A stretch of 23,813 nt of DNA, taken from Caldisericia bacterium (GTDB lineage Bacteria > Caldisericota > Caldisericia > B22-G15). The stretch lies in the NCBI GenBank assembly GCA_021158845.1, contig JAGGSY010000062.1, forward strand, positions 1 through 23,813, given 5' to 3'. The notes beneath the pieces are model-generated. The model did no database searches. It was not told the origin of the DNA and saw nothing but the letters and a program-made list of their open reading frames with translations. A program made the position numbers and the translations under genes. Below are positions 7,632-15,903 of the stretch, in pieces (within the stretch, counting starts at the first letter, position 1; each line of letters opens with the position of its first letter).

Positions 7632-8047
7632 CTCATTCTCTCCAGATAGGTATTCAAAATTATTATAGCAGAAGATGTGTCGTCATCTAAGGTTTTTTTT
7701 CTTGCTTTCCTCACCTTATTATTTTTGGACTTAAAAATGGGAGTATTTGCTATCTTGGTTGTAAACCTTTCATCCACAAGTTCAACTCTTATTTTAAGTG
7801 TAGCCTCAAGTTTCCCTTTCACTTTTAGAATCTTCTCTGCCTGTTTCCCAATCTCTCCAGATAAACTCAAAGGAAAACCAAGTACTATTAATTCTACATT
7901 AAATCTTTCAACTATTTCCTTTAGTTTTTCTATCTTCTCTTTCTCCTCTCCATAGAAGACACCAATGCCTCTTGCAATAATGTTCATTGGATCCGATATG
8001 GCAACTCCCATCTTCTTGTCTCCCCAATCAACTCCAAGGATTCTCAA
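7628..8047 (-). CDS. ruvX: Holliday-junction resolvase-like RuvX (YqgF)
   Basis: An RNase H-fold protein of 139 aa from the chosen start. The motifs are GVDWG (metal-binding Asp), VLGFPLSLSGE, LVDERFTT and LDDDTSSAIIIL (C-terminal acidic residue), as in YqgF/RuvX proteins linked to pre-16S rRNA 5' processing and possibly junction resolution. The TTG at 8045-8047 is preceded by AGAGGTGGT at 4-5 nt and gives the standard MRILGVDWG start. A longer frame from TTG at 8077 would add MPHNYYRGGS, lacks a ribosome site and overlaps alaS, so it is rejected. The gap from the alaS stop is 19 nt. The alaS-ruvX order is conserved in many bacteria. Confidence 0.9.
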   Translation of the reverse strand: MRILGVDWGDKKMGVAISDPMNIIARGIGVFYGEEKEKIEKLKEIVERFNVELIVLGFPLSLSGEIGKQAEKILKVKGKLEATLKIRVELVDERFTTKIANTPIFKSKNNKVRKARKKTLDDDTSSAIIILNTYLERMR

Positions 8048-8066
8048 TGAACCACCTCTGTAATAA

Positions 8067-10673
8067 TTATGCGGCAATTCTTCTCTCTAATTCTTTTTTA
8101 AGAATTTCTTCTATGCCCTTTGAATTATCAGCTCTCCCCCGTGCACTGCTATCCTTTCCTCCTCCCTTTACACCTATAGAGCTTTTAAGATAGTCCATAA
8201 GGTTTTTTGCTGTAATTTTCTCCTTTATGGAATCTGAAACAAAGATACTTATGTTCTTTTCTTCCTTCCCTGAAACTACGAGTAGGACAAAGTCCCTTAA
8301 TTTATTTTTAATCTCGTCAAACAATATATAGGAATCGTCTGGGTTAATGAACTTATCTCTTACAGTAATGAAACTTATGTTTGAGATTTTTTCTGCCTTT
8401 GATACTCTCTCCCTCGCTATTATACTTAGAAGTCTCCTCTTAAGCTCCAGATATTCTCTATCTTTTTCCTTTAATTTCTGTTTTATTTCTTCAATTCTTT
8501 CAACTACAATCTCATTGGGAACTCCAAGAACTTGTGATATTTCCTTTTCCCTTTCTTCAAGTTCCCTCATGTAGTTAAAAGCTTTCTTTCCTGTATAGGC
8601 TTCAACTCTTCTTAAATTTGAGCCAATACCCCTTTCAGATACTATCTTAAAAATTCCTATTTCTATTGTATTGGATACATGGGTACCGCCACAAAATTCT
8701 TTAGTCAATCCCTCCACAGAAACTACTCTTACCCTTTTTCCATACTTTTCTCCAAAAAGTGCAACTGCTCCTTCCTTTTTTGCCTCTTCAATATCCTTTA
8801 TCTCCCAATTTACAGGTATTTCTTTATAAATGGCATCAAGCACCATATCTTCTATTTTCTTTATCTCTTCATACTCTAATGGAGAAAAGTGGGAAAAGTC
8901 AAATCTTAGATAATCTTCATCAACAAGAGAACCTTTCTGTAGAGCGTGCTCTCCCAGAACTTCTCTGAGAGCCTTATGCAGTAGATGTGTTGCTGTATGT
9001 GCTCTTTGGATACCCTTCCTTCTATCATAATCTACTTCAGCAACCACATCTGAATTAACAGTTACAGAACCTTTGTTCACTCTTACAAGGTGAATAATGA
9101 AATTCTCAACAGGATGTTTCGTATCTATAACCTTAAGCTCAAAATTGTCTCCATACATTCTTCCTCTATCTCCCACCTGTCCACCCTTCTCGCCATAAAA
9201 TGGTGTTTTATCAAGTATAACGATTCCCTCTTCTCCAGCTTTCAATTCCTTTACAGGCTCTCCATTCTTTAAAAGATAAATAACCTTTGATTTCTGAGAG
9301 AGTGTGGTATAACCTGTAAATTTTGTTTCTCCAAGTGTTTCCTTAAGTTTTATGTAATTTAAATCCATTGAGAAAACACCGCTTTCTTTTTGAACCATCC
9401 TACTTTTCTCCCTTGAGTCTTTAAGCGCTTCCTCAAACTCCTTTTTGTTGAATGTTAGATTGTATCCAGAGAGTATATCCTCGGCAAGTTCCTTTGGAAA
9501 TCCATAGGTATCATAGAGGAAAAATATATCTCTTCCTGAAACAAACTTCTCTTTTCTGGACAGAGTTTTTTCAATGATATGATTTAGATAATCAAGTCCT
9601 CTACTCAATGTGTTTATAAAACCCTTTTCCTCAGAGATAAGCACCTTCTCAATAATTTCCTTTTTCTCCTTTATAATAGGGTAAACATCTCCCAAGGAGT
9701 CCACAACTGATGGGTATATTTTGAACAGGAAAGGTTCCCTTAATCCAAGACTCCATCCAGAAGAAAAGCTTCTTCTGATAAGTCTCCTTAAGACATATCC
9801 CCTCCCCTCATTGGAAGGAAATAGACCTTCAGATATCAAGAATGTTATCGCTCTTATGTGATCTGCAATAACTCTAAAAGGATAAATATTTTCTTTGTAT
9901 TCTTTGCCTGTGACTCTTTCTATTTTTTCTATAATTCCAGAAAATAGATCTGTTTCGAAGTTACTTCTCTTTCCCTCAAGCACCATGGTTATTCTCTCAA
10001 GCCCCATTCCTGTATCTATATTTTTACGAGGTAATGGGTTGAGGGTTCCATCCTTCTTTCTATCAAATTGAGTGAAGACAAGATTCCATATTTCAAGGAA
10101 TCTATCACAATCAGATGCTGGTCCAAGTTCGGCTTTCTCACATGGGAAATCTTCTCCAAGGTCAAAATAAATCTCTGAATCAGGACCACAAGGTCCCTCT
10201 TCTCCCATCTGCCAGAAGTTATCCTCAAGTTTTACAATTCTATCTTCAGGAATTCCAACTTTCCTCCACAAATTATAGGCTTCTTCATCATCAGGATAAA
10301 CTGAAATCCATAACCTCTCCTTAGGTAATCCATAAACCTTAGTGACAAGTTCATATGCCCATGGGATTGCATCCTCTTTAAAGTAGTCACCAATGGAAAA
10401 ATTGCCAAGCATCTCAAAAAAGGTGTGGTGTCTTATTGTTTTTCCCACCTGTTCAATGTCATTTGTTCTTATACATGCCTGACATGTGGTTATTCTTGGT
10501 TTTGGAGGTTTTTCCTCTCCTAAAAAATAGGATTTTAGAGGAACCATTCCTGCTGCTGTAAATAGAAGTGTTGGATCCTTTGGTATCAAAGAAAATGATG
10601 GGAGTCTCAAGTGACCCCTATCTTCAAAAAACCTCAAGAACTCTTCTCTTATCTCTTTTGATGTCTTAATCAT
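8067..10673 (-). CDS. alaS: Alanyl-tRNA synthetase
   Basis: An 868-aa full-length class II AlaRS. The aminoacylation domain (1-about 450) has the motif 2 region RHHTFFEMLGNFSIGDYF (81-98) and motif 3 GMGLERI (222-228). The editing domain has zinc ligands H559/H563 (HTATH) and C661/H665 (CGGTH). The C-terminal DHHA1 domain (about 750-868) carries the GVKGGGKDSSARGRA glycine/Ser-Arg motif. It charges tRNA-Ala and edits Ser/Gly mischarging. It is the first gene of the long minus-strand run, with GGAGGT before ATG and an extended -10 box just upstream. The leader is only about 14 nt, with no room for a T-box. Confidence 0.97.
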   Translation of the reverse strand: MIKTSKEIREEFLRFFEDRGHLRLPSFSLIPKDPTLLFTAAGMVPLKSYFLGEEKPPKPRITTCQACIRTNDIEQVGKTIRHHTFFEMLGNFSIGDYFKEDAIPWAYELVTKVYGLPKERLWISVYPDDEEAYNLWRKVGIPEDRIVKLEDNFWQMGEEGPCGPDSEIYFDLGEDFPCEKAELGPASDCDRFLEIWNLVFTQFDRKKDGTLNPLPRKNIDTGMGLERITMVLEGKRSNFETDLFSGIIEKIERVTGKEYKENIYPFRVIADHIRAITFLISEGLFPSNEGRGYVLRRLIRRSFSSGWSLGLREPFLFKIYPSVVDSLGDVYPIIKEKKEIIEKVLISEEKGFINTLSRGLDYLNHIIEKTLSRKEKFVSGRDIFFLYDTYGFPKELAEDILSGYNLTFNKKEFEEALKDSREKSRMVQKESGVFSMDLNYIKLKETLGETKFTGYTTLSQKSKVIYLLKNGEPVKELKAGEEGIVILDKTPFYGEKGGQVGDRGRMYGDNFELKVIDTKHPVENFIIHLVRVNKGSVTVNSDVVAEVDYDRRKGIQRAHTATHLLHKALREVLGEHALQKGSLVDEDYLRFDFSHFSPLEYEEIKKIEDMVLDAIYKEIPVNWEIKDIEEAKKEGAVALFGEKYGKRVRVVSVEGLTKEFCGGTHVSNTIEIGIFKIVSERGIGSNLRRVEAYTGKKAFNYMRELEEREKEISQVLGVPNEIVVERIEEIKQKLKEKDREYLELKRRLLSIIARERVSKAEKISNISFITVRDKFINPDDSYILFDEIKNKLRDFVLLVVSGKEEKNISIFVSDSIKEKITAKNLMDYLKSSIGVKGGGKDSSARGRADNSKGIEEILKKELERRIAA

Positions 10674-10693
10674 TTACCTCCTTTTTTAAAGAT

Positions 10694-10702
10694 ATTATAG
10701 CA
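10694..10702 (-). promoter_or_regulatory. Extended -10 promoter of alaS
   Basis: The minus strand reads TGCTATAAT (TATAAT = 10694-10699). The predicted transcription start is near 10687, giving a leader of about 14 nt that contains the GGAGGT site of alaS. No good -35 is seen, as is usual for TGN-extended promoters. It is back-to-back with the transketolase promoter. Confidence 0.6.
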
Positions 10703-10716
10703 TAAGTGTTTTTATA

Positions 10717-10725
10717 TGTTATAAT
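10717..10725 (+). promoter_or_regulatory. Extended -10 promoter of the transketolase-family gene
   Basis: TGTTATAAT (TATAAT = 10720-10725) lies on the plus strand. The predicted start is near 10732, giving a leader of about 37 nt with GGAGAGGAG just before ATG 10769. There is no clear -35. The -10 boxes of the two divergent promoters are about 20 bp apart, so polymerase binding at one would compete with the other. Confidence 0.55.
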
Positions 10726-10768
10726 CTTTCTTGAAATAATCTAAAGAATTAAATTACGGAGAGGAGTT

Positions 10769-13069
10769 ATGGAAAAGATTAAAAAGGAAGAGTTTGAAAA
10801 ATGGGAGATTATTAAGGATTTAGTTGATCAACTCATTGATTTAATGTTAAATTACAGACAGAGTGGTCATCCAGGGGGATCGAGGTCTAAAGTTCATTTA
10901 ACAGTATCAACACTTCTTTCTGGTTTTGCAAGATATGATATAAGAGAACCAGAGAAACCCTTTAATGACAGAATTATTCTCGTTGCAGGTCATACCATAC
11001 CTCTTATATATGCTGTTCTTTCAGTTTTTAATGAAGCTATGAGATTAAGGTATCAGGAGACAAAGGATGAAAGATATCTACCGAAATCAAAGGAGAGGAC
11101 ACTTTATCCTGAGGATCTTCTTGGATTCAGAAGAAGGGGAGGACTTCCAGGACATGCAGAGATGGGAGGTAAAACACTTCTATTGAAGTTTAACACAGGT
11201 CCCTCTGGTCATGGTTCAGCAGCAGCAGTGGGAGAAGCCATTGCCCTTAAAAGACTTGGAGCAGATGGTGTAAAGGTGATAGCAATTGAAGGTGACGCAG
11301 GTCTTACACCTGGGGTAACTCATGAGGTGTTAAATTCTGCGTGGTCGTTGGGACTTGATAACCTCTTCTATCTCATTGATTGGAATAATTTTGGTATAGA
11401 TGATCATCCACTCAAAGAAACTGTTTATGGAACACCAGATACTTGGTTCTCTTCCCATGGTTGGCGTGTGGTTGGAACAGAAAAAGGTATGGAGTGGGAA
11501 ACCGTTGCTGAGACCATTGAAAAGTTGTTTACAGATGTGAAGAAGAATACACCAAATGTTGCATGGTTTAAAACCCGTAAGGGAAGAGGCTATCTAAAGT
11601 ACGATAACAAATCCCATGGCTCACCTCACAAGATGAATTCAGAACTCTTTTGGGAGACAAAGAAACCATTTCAGGACAAGTATGGAGTTAAATTTGTTGG
11701 ATTTGGTGAACCACCTCCACCAACTCATGAAGAGATTATGGAGCAGTTTAAGAAGAATATTGATGTTGTTATGAGTGTTTTAAGGGAGAATAAGGAACTC
11801 TACAGATACATTTCTGATAGACTTGTTGAGATAGGAGAGAGTGTGCCTGATGACTTACCTTTAAAGGTTGACAGGGATAAGAATCCAATTCATGATGAGG
11901 CACTCTACGATTTTAAAAACTATCCAAAGGAACTTTATGAAGAACCGGGGAAGGTTGTTCCAAATAGAAATGCCTTTAGAAAGTGGGGAGCATGGATAAA
12001 TGCATACACCGCAAAGAAGTATAATAGACCTTTATTTATAGCCATGTCTGCTGATCTTGCTGAATCAACAAGGATTGATGGTTTTGCAAAGCCCTTTGGT
12101 GACTTTCCCGGTTATGGTTGGTATGATAAGGAGAAGAATCCTGACGGAGTTCTTCTACCTCAGGAGATTACAGAGTTTGTAAATTCTGGTATTTGTGCAG
12201 GTATTGAAACTGTTAATGTTGCCAAGGATCCCTATAAAGAGTTTGTTGGATTTTACTCTGCATCTTCTACCTATGGTTCCTTTGCATACCTCAAGTACGG
12301 TATGATGAGACTGTTCTCGCAGCTTGCCCAGGATTGTCCATTAAAGGTTGGAAAGGTTATATGGGTGGCAGGTCATTCAGGTCCAGAGACAGCAGATGAC
12401 TCAAGAACACATTTTGGAATATTTGCTCCTTATGTGGGAAAACTATTTCCAAGAGGTCAGGTGATAAATCTACATCCATGGGAATACAACGAAGTTCCTG
12501 TGGTTCTTGGAAGGGCACTCAAAGAAGATGCACCAATAATTGTGCTTCATCTTACAAGACCTGGAATTCCCATACCTGATAGAGAAAAACTTGGTATTCC
12601 AAGTCATTTTGAGGCAGCACATGGTGCATATATCTTAAGAGATTACAAGAAGGGAGTTCCAGAGATGGGAACTGTTATCGTTCAGGGAACAAGTTCCACC
12701 CTTGGTGTTGTTAAGATACTGCCAAAACTTGATGAGCTTGGATTGAATGTAAAGATAGTGGCAGCTATAAGTTATGAACTATTTATGAGAGAACCTAAGG
12801 ATTATAGAGACAAAGTTTTGCCTCTCTCACACTGGAGAGACTCGATGGTTATAACCAGTGAAGCTTTAAGAAACATGAGTGATTGGATATTTAGTAAGGT
12901 GAGTGAAGAATACTCAATGTCCTCTGATTGGGATAACAGATGGAGAACTGGTGGTACAGTTGATGATGTACTTGAGGAAGCTCATCTAACACCAGATTAC
13001 ATACTTGAGGGAATTAAAAAATTTGCTTTGGAGAAGGATAAAAGATTAAAGAAACTATTAGAAATATGA
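10769..13069 (+). CDS. Transketolase-family ThDP enzyme, long divergent form
   Basis: A 766-aa protein about 100 residues longer than ordinary transketolase (about 620-670). The N-terminal ThDP domain has SGHPGG (32-37), VAGH (72-75), TGPSGHG (143-149; canonical GPLGQG) and a cofactor loop GDA (175-177; canonical GDG) that runs to N206 in DWNNFGID. The middle domain keeps MSADLAEST (426-434) and EITEF (466-470), which probably carries the catalytic Glu. GHSGPETADDSRTHFG (535-550) replaces the usual H-D-S-I-G-x-G-E-D-G-P-T-H. A C-terminal domain follows (about 630-766). It should transfer two-carbon ketol units or act on a related ketose/2-oxo substrate. It is monocistronic, with its own promoter and terminator. 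Assignment to the superfamily is firm; the exact reaction is not known. Confidence 0.8.
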   Translation: MEKIKKEEFEKWEIIKDLVDQLIDLMLNYRQSGHPGGSRSKVHLTVSTLLSGFARYDIREPEKPFNDRIILVAGHTIPLIYAVLSVFNEAMRLRYQETKDERYLPKSKERTLYPEDLLGFRRRGGLPGHAEMGGKTLLLKFNTGPSGHGSAAAVGEAIALKRLGADGVKVIAIEGDAGLTPGVTHEVLNSAWSLGLDNLFYLIDWNNFGIDDHPLKETVYGTPDTWFSSHGWRVVGTEKGMEWETVAETIEKLFTDVKKNTPNVAWFKTRKGRGYLKYDNKSHGSPHKMNSELFWETKKPFQDKYGVKFVGFGEPPPPTHEEIMEQFKKNIDVVMSVLRENKELYRYISDRLVEIGESVPDDLPLKVDRDKNPIHDEALYDFKNYPKELYEEPGKVVPNRNAFRKWGAWINAYTAKKYNRPLFIAMSADLAESTRIDGFAKPFGDFPGYGWYDKEKNPDGVLLPQEITEFVNSGICAGIETVNVAKDPYKEFVGFYSASSTYGSFAYLKYGMMRLFSQLAQDCPLKVGKVIWVAGHSGPETADDSRTHFGIFAPYVGKLFPRGQVINLHPWEYNEVPVVLGRALKEDAPIIVLHLTRPGIPIPDREKLGIPSHFEAAHGAYILRDYKKGVPEMGTVIVQGTSSTLGVVKILPKLDELGLNVKIVAAISYELFMREPKDYRDKVLPLSHWRDSMVITSEALRNMSDWIFSKVSEEYSMSSDWDNRWRTGGTVDDVLEEAHLTPDYILEGIKKFALEKDKRLKKLLEI

Positions 13070-13105
13070 TAAAAGGGAGGCCGACGCCTCCCTTTTATAT
13101 TTTTT
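13069..13105 (+). terminator. Intrinsic terminator after the transketolase-family gene
   Basis: A perfect 13-bp stem, 13069-13081 with 13086-13098 (core AAAAGGGAGGC / GCCTCCCTTTT), has a CGAC loop and is followed by six T at 13100-13105. It overlaps the last base of the upstream stop codon and reaches into the stop of the convergent Mo-subunit gene. In the minus direction the stem follows the Mo-subunit stop, but no U-run comes after it. It may still act weakly in both directions. Confidence 0.9.
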
Positions 13106-15434
13106 ACACCCTTTCCTTTAAAAGTTTAAACACCTTTTCTGGAGTAAAAGGTGCTTCTTTCAATCTAATTCCTACAGCGTCATACACTGCGTTAGAGATT
13201 GAAGGTAGTGGACCATTTATATTCACCTCTGCAACAGATTTTGCTCCAAAAGGTCCAGTAGGTTCATAGGTTGGAACAAACTTCACAACAATTTCTGGTA
13301 AATCAAGAGATGTAAGGATTTTGTAGTCAAAAAATGTGGGATTTATTGGAGAGCCTGTTTTTGTGAATTTTATTTCCTCAGTTAGGGCGTATCCAAGACC
13401 ATTAACTATTGCTCCTATAGCTTGACCCTTTGCAAGTTTCGGATGTATAACAACTCCAGCATCTATAACTGCCACATACTTCACTGGTATAATCTTTCCA
13501 GTTTCTGTATCCACATCAACAAGAACGAAGTGAGCAGCAAATGGAGGAGGAGACTTTGGTGAGACATGAGATCCTACCCCTATCAGGTGTTCTTGCTCCT
13601 CCTCATAGTAGCTCTTAAGTCCTATCTCTTTGTATGTTATACTCTTTCCACTCTTTTTACTTATAACAGTTGAATCCTTAATATAGAGATTATCTGGATC
13701 CTCTTTAAGTAGTTTTGCCGCATAATTTATGATCTTTCCCTTTAAGTCTTTAGCAGCTTTTAGAACAGCTCCACCAGAGACATAGGTAGTGCTTGATGCG
13801 TATGCTCCAGTGTCAAAGGGAGTGAAATCTGTATCTGATGAATAAACAAAGAAGTTTCTGTAATCTGTTTTTAATTCCTCTGCTGCAATCTGTGCAAGAA
13901 TTGTATCTGAACCTGTACCTATATCTGTTGCACCTGTTAGAAGCTGGAAGGTTCCATCATCATTCATTCTTATTTCACAGGATGCCATGTCTATCAAAGC
14001 AATACCAGATCCCTGCATGAGTATAGCCATTCCAACTCCTCTAATATATGGTCCCTTTTTAATTCTCTTTTTTCTCCATCTGTCCCATTCTATCTCCTTC
14101 CTTCCTATTTCAATACATCTATCCAGGGCACAACTCTCAATGGTTTGTGGTACTCCCTCTCTACCCTCTCCAAGTTTTTCAAATATGGGAGATGTTTCAC
14201 CCTCCTTTATGTGGTTTCTCTTTCTAAACTCTAATGGATCAATGCCCATCTTTTCACTAAGTTCATCTATGGCAGTTTCAAGGGCAAACTGACCTTGAGT
14301 TGCACCATACCCTCTGTATGCACCAGCAACAGGAAGGTTGGTGTATACTGCATCTCCAACAAATCTTACATTCTTTGCTTTGTTGTATATTGGAAGAGAT
14401 TTACTACCAACATTGAATAGGACGGTGGGTCCATGTGTACCATAAGCTCCTGTGTTCAAAACAACCCTCATATCTATTCCTGTGAGGATACCTGAAGAAT
14501 TAGCACCAAGTCTTATGTAAATCTTTGATGGATGCCTTGTCCTTGCAGAGACAAACTCTTCTCTCCTTGTATATTCCATTCTTACAGGTCTTTTTGTCCT
14601 TAAGGTCATGAGAGCGCATATATCCTCAAGCACTATCTCCTGCTTTGTACCAAATCCTCCACCAATTCTTGGTTTAACAACTCTTATGTTGTTGATGGGA
14701 ATTCCAAGTATCTGTGAGATTATTCTCCTCACATGAAAGGGAACCTGAGTTGAAGTTCTTATCACAAGTCTATTGTTTTCATCAAGGTATGTGATGGTTA
14801 TGTGCGTTTCCATTGGAACATGCTGAGCATACTGGGTTTTTGTGTAGTATCCTTCAATTTTGAAATCTGCATCTTTTATGGCTTTATCAACATCTCCTAT
14901 CTCTACTTCAACATGTGAGACTATGTTTCTTTTCTTATCGTAAATGCCAGTGCTTTCATCTTCGTCATGAATGACTGGTGCACCTTCTTTCATTGCCTCT
15001 TCTGGGTCAAAAACTGAGGGTAATTTTTTGTATTTAACCTTTATAAGTCTCAATGCCTCTTCAGCAATTTCCAGAGTTTCAGCACCTACAGCAGCAACTC
15101 TATCTCCCACAAATCTTACCTTCTTATCAAAGATAAAGGTATCGTATGGTGATGGTTCTGGATAACCCTGACCAGCAGTGGTATGAGGTATCCTTGGGGT
15201 ATTCTTGTATGTAAGAACTATTTTAACACCAGGGAGTTTCTCTGCCTCAGTTGTGTCAATGTCAACTATCTCCGCATGAGCAAAGGGGCTTGTTAGAAGT
15301 TTTGCATGAATCATATCAGGGAGATTGATGTCGTCAGCAAAGAGTGGTTGACCTGCAGCAAGGGGAAGACCATCATATTTCTCCACACTCTCCCCTACAA
15401 CTTTCAATTCTTCCTCTCTATCTTTTTTAAGCAT
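13104..15434 (-). CDS. Molybdenum hydroxylase large subunit (xanthine dehydrogenase family)
   Basis: A 776-aa molybdopterin-binding subunit. It has an N-terminal a/b-hammerhead domain (about 15-140), GGGFGTKQE (258-266), GAYRGYGATQG (371-381), the DIGTGSDT loop (504-511) and the catalytic Glu E736 in GAKSVAE. The AYRGYG motif replaces the AYRCSFR loop of aerobic CO dehydrogenase and resembles the FRGFG of xanthine dehydrogenases, so an N-heterocycle or aldehyde hydroxylase is expected, using water as oxygen donor. The separate FAD and 2Fe-2S subunits are the next genes upstream (8-bp overlap with the 2Fe-2S gene). The divergent nucleoside importer favours a purine-type substrate. The substrate itself is inference. 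Confidence 0.85.
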   Translation of the reverse strand: MLKKDREEELKVVGESVEKYDGLPLAAGQPLFADDINLPDMIHAKLLTSPFAHAEIVDIDTTEAEKLPGVKIVLTYKNTPRIPHTTAGQGYPEPSPYDTFIFDKKVRFVGDRVAAVGAETLEIAEEALRLIKVKYKKLPSVFDPEEAMKEGAPVIHDEDESTGIYDKKRNIVSHVEVEIGDVDKAIKDADFKIEGYYTKTQYAQHVPMETHITITYLDENNRLVIRTSTQVPFHVRRIISQILGIPINNIRVVKPRIGGGFGTKQEIVLEDICALMTLRTKRPVRMEYTRREEFVSARTRHPSKIYIRLGANSSGILTGIDMRVVLNTGAYGTHGPTVLFNVGSKSLPIYNKAKNVRFVGDAVYTNLPVAGAYRGYGATQGQFALETAIDELSEKMGIDPLEFRKRNHIKEGETSPIFEKLGEGREGVPQTIESCALDRCIEIGRKEIEWDRWRKKRIKKGPYIRGVGMAILMQGSGIALIDMASCEIRMNDDGTFQLLTGATDIGTGSDTILAQIAAEELKTDYRNFFVYSSDTDFTPFDTGAYASSTTYVSGGAVLKAAKDLKGKIINYAAKLLKEDPDNLYIKDSTVISKKSGKSITYKEIGLKSYYEEEQEHLIGVGSHVSPKSPPPFAAHFVLVDVDTETGKIIPVKYVAVIDAGVVIHPKLAKGQAIGAIVNGLGYALTEEIKFTKTGSPINPTFFDYKILTSLDLPEIVVKFVPTYEPTGPFGAKSVAEVNINGPLPSISNAVYDAVGIRLKEAPFTPEKVFKLLKERV

Positions 15435-15903
15435 TTTCTTCCTCCTTTAACAGCTTTATAGCCTTCTCAACAGCTTCTATCTGCTGAACATAACCTGTAC
15501 ATCTACAGAAATGACCTGAAAGGGCTTTCTTAATGTCATCTCTCGTGGGATTTGGATTTTCATCAAGAAGTGCCTTCATTGAAAGAATTATTCCAGGAAT
15601 ACAGTATCCACATTGTACAGCTCCCTCTTCCACAAAACTTCTCTGTAGAGGATGTGGTTTCTCCATATCTCCTATTCCTTTGATTGTGATAACACTTCTA
15701 TCTTTAACTCTTCCTGCAAGTATAGTACATGATGGAACAGGTACTCCGTCAAGTAGAACCGTGCAGGCACCACACTCACCTGTCTTACAGTTGTTTCCCT
15801 TAACCTCTGTATGTCCATTTCTCCTTAAAAGTTCAAATAGTGATTCTCCGGGGTAGGCATCAAATTCTACAAATTCGCCATTTAATTTGAACTTTATCTT
15901 CAT
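15427..15903 (-). CDS. Molybdenum hydroxylase 2Fe-2S subunit
   Basis: A 158-aa iron-sulfur subunit with both expected clusters. The plant-ferredoxin-type N-terminal cluster uses C39, C44, C47 and C59 (CKTGECGAC...C). The C-terminal four-helix cluster uses C98, C101, C133 and C135 (QCGYC...CRC). The length is normal for CoxS/XdhC-type small subunits. It passes electrons from the Mo site to FAD. The start overlaps the FAD-subunit stop by 4 bp (ATGA) and its end overlaps the Mo-subunit start by 8 bp, consistent with coupled, stoichiometric synthesis. Confidence 0.93.
   Translation of the reverse strand: MKIKFKLNGEFVEFDAYPGESLFELLRRNGHTEVKGNNCKTGECGACTVLLDGVPVPSCTILAGRVKDRSVITIKGIGDMEKPHPLQRSFVEEGAVQCGYCIPGIILSMKALLDENPNPTRDDIKKALSGHFCRCTGYVQQIEAVEKAIKLLKEEENA

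Noticed and set aside
7662..7670. TGCTATAAT on the minus strand in the ruvX 3' end, upstream of mltG
   Set aside because: It could be an internal mltG promoter (about 24-nt leader with GGAGAG), but it also falls on S-A-I-I codons and lacks a -35. The evidence is too weak to list.
8048..8077. Longer ruvX frame from TTG at 8077
   Set aside because: It adds MPHNYYRGGS, overlaps alaS and has no ribosome site, while TTG 8047 has AGAGGTGGT upstream and gives the family-standard N-terminus.
10674..10768. T-box or other leader control before alaS
   Set aside because: The predicted alaS leader is about 14 nt, and there is no T-box motif or anti-terminator.
14971..15165. Many 60-150-codon frames antisense to the alaS, pil and Mo-hydroxylase genes (this one as an example)
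   Set aside because: They lie inside strongly conserved genes, have no ribosome sites or recognisable domains, and have low-complexity Ser/Phe/Leu-rich composition typical of antisense shadows.
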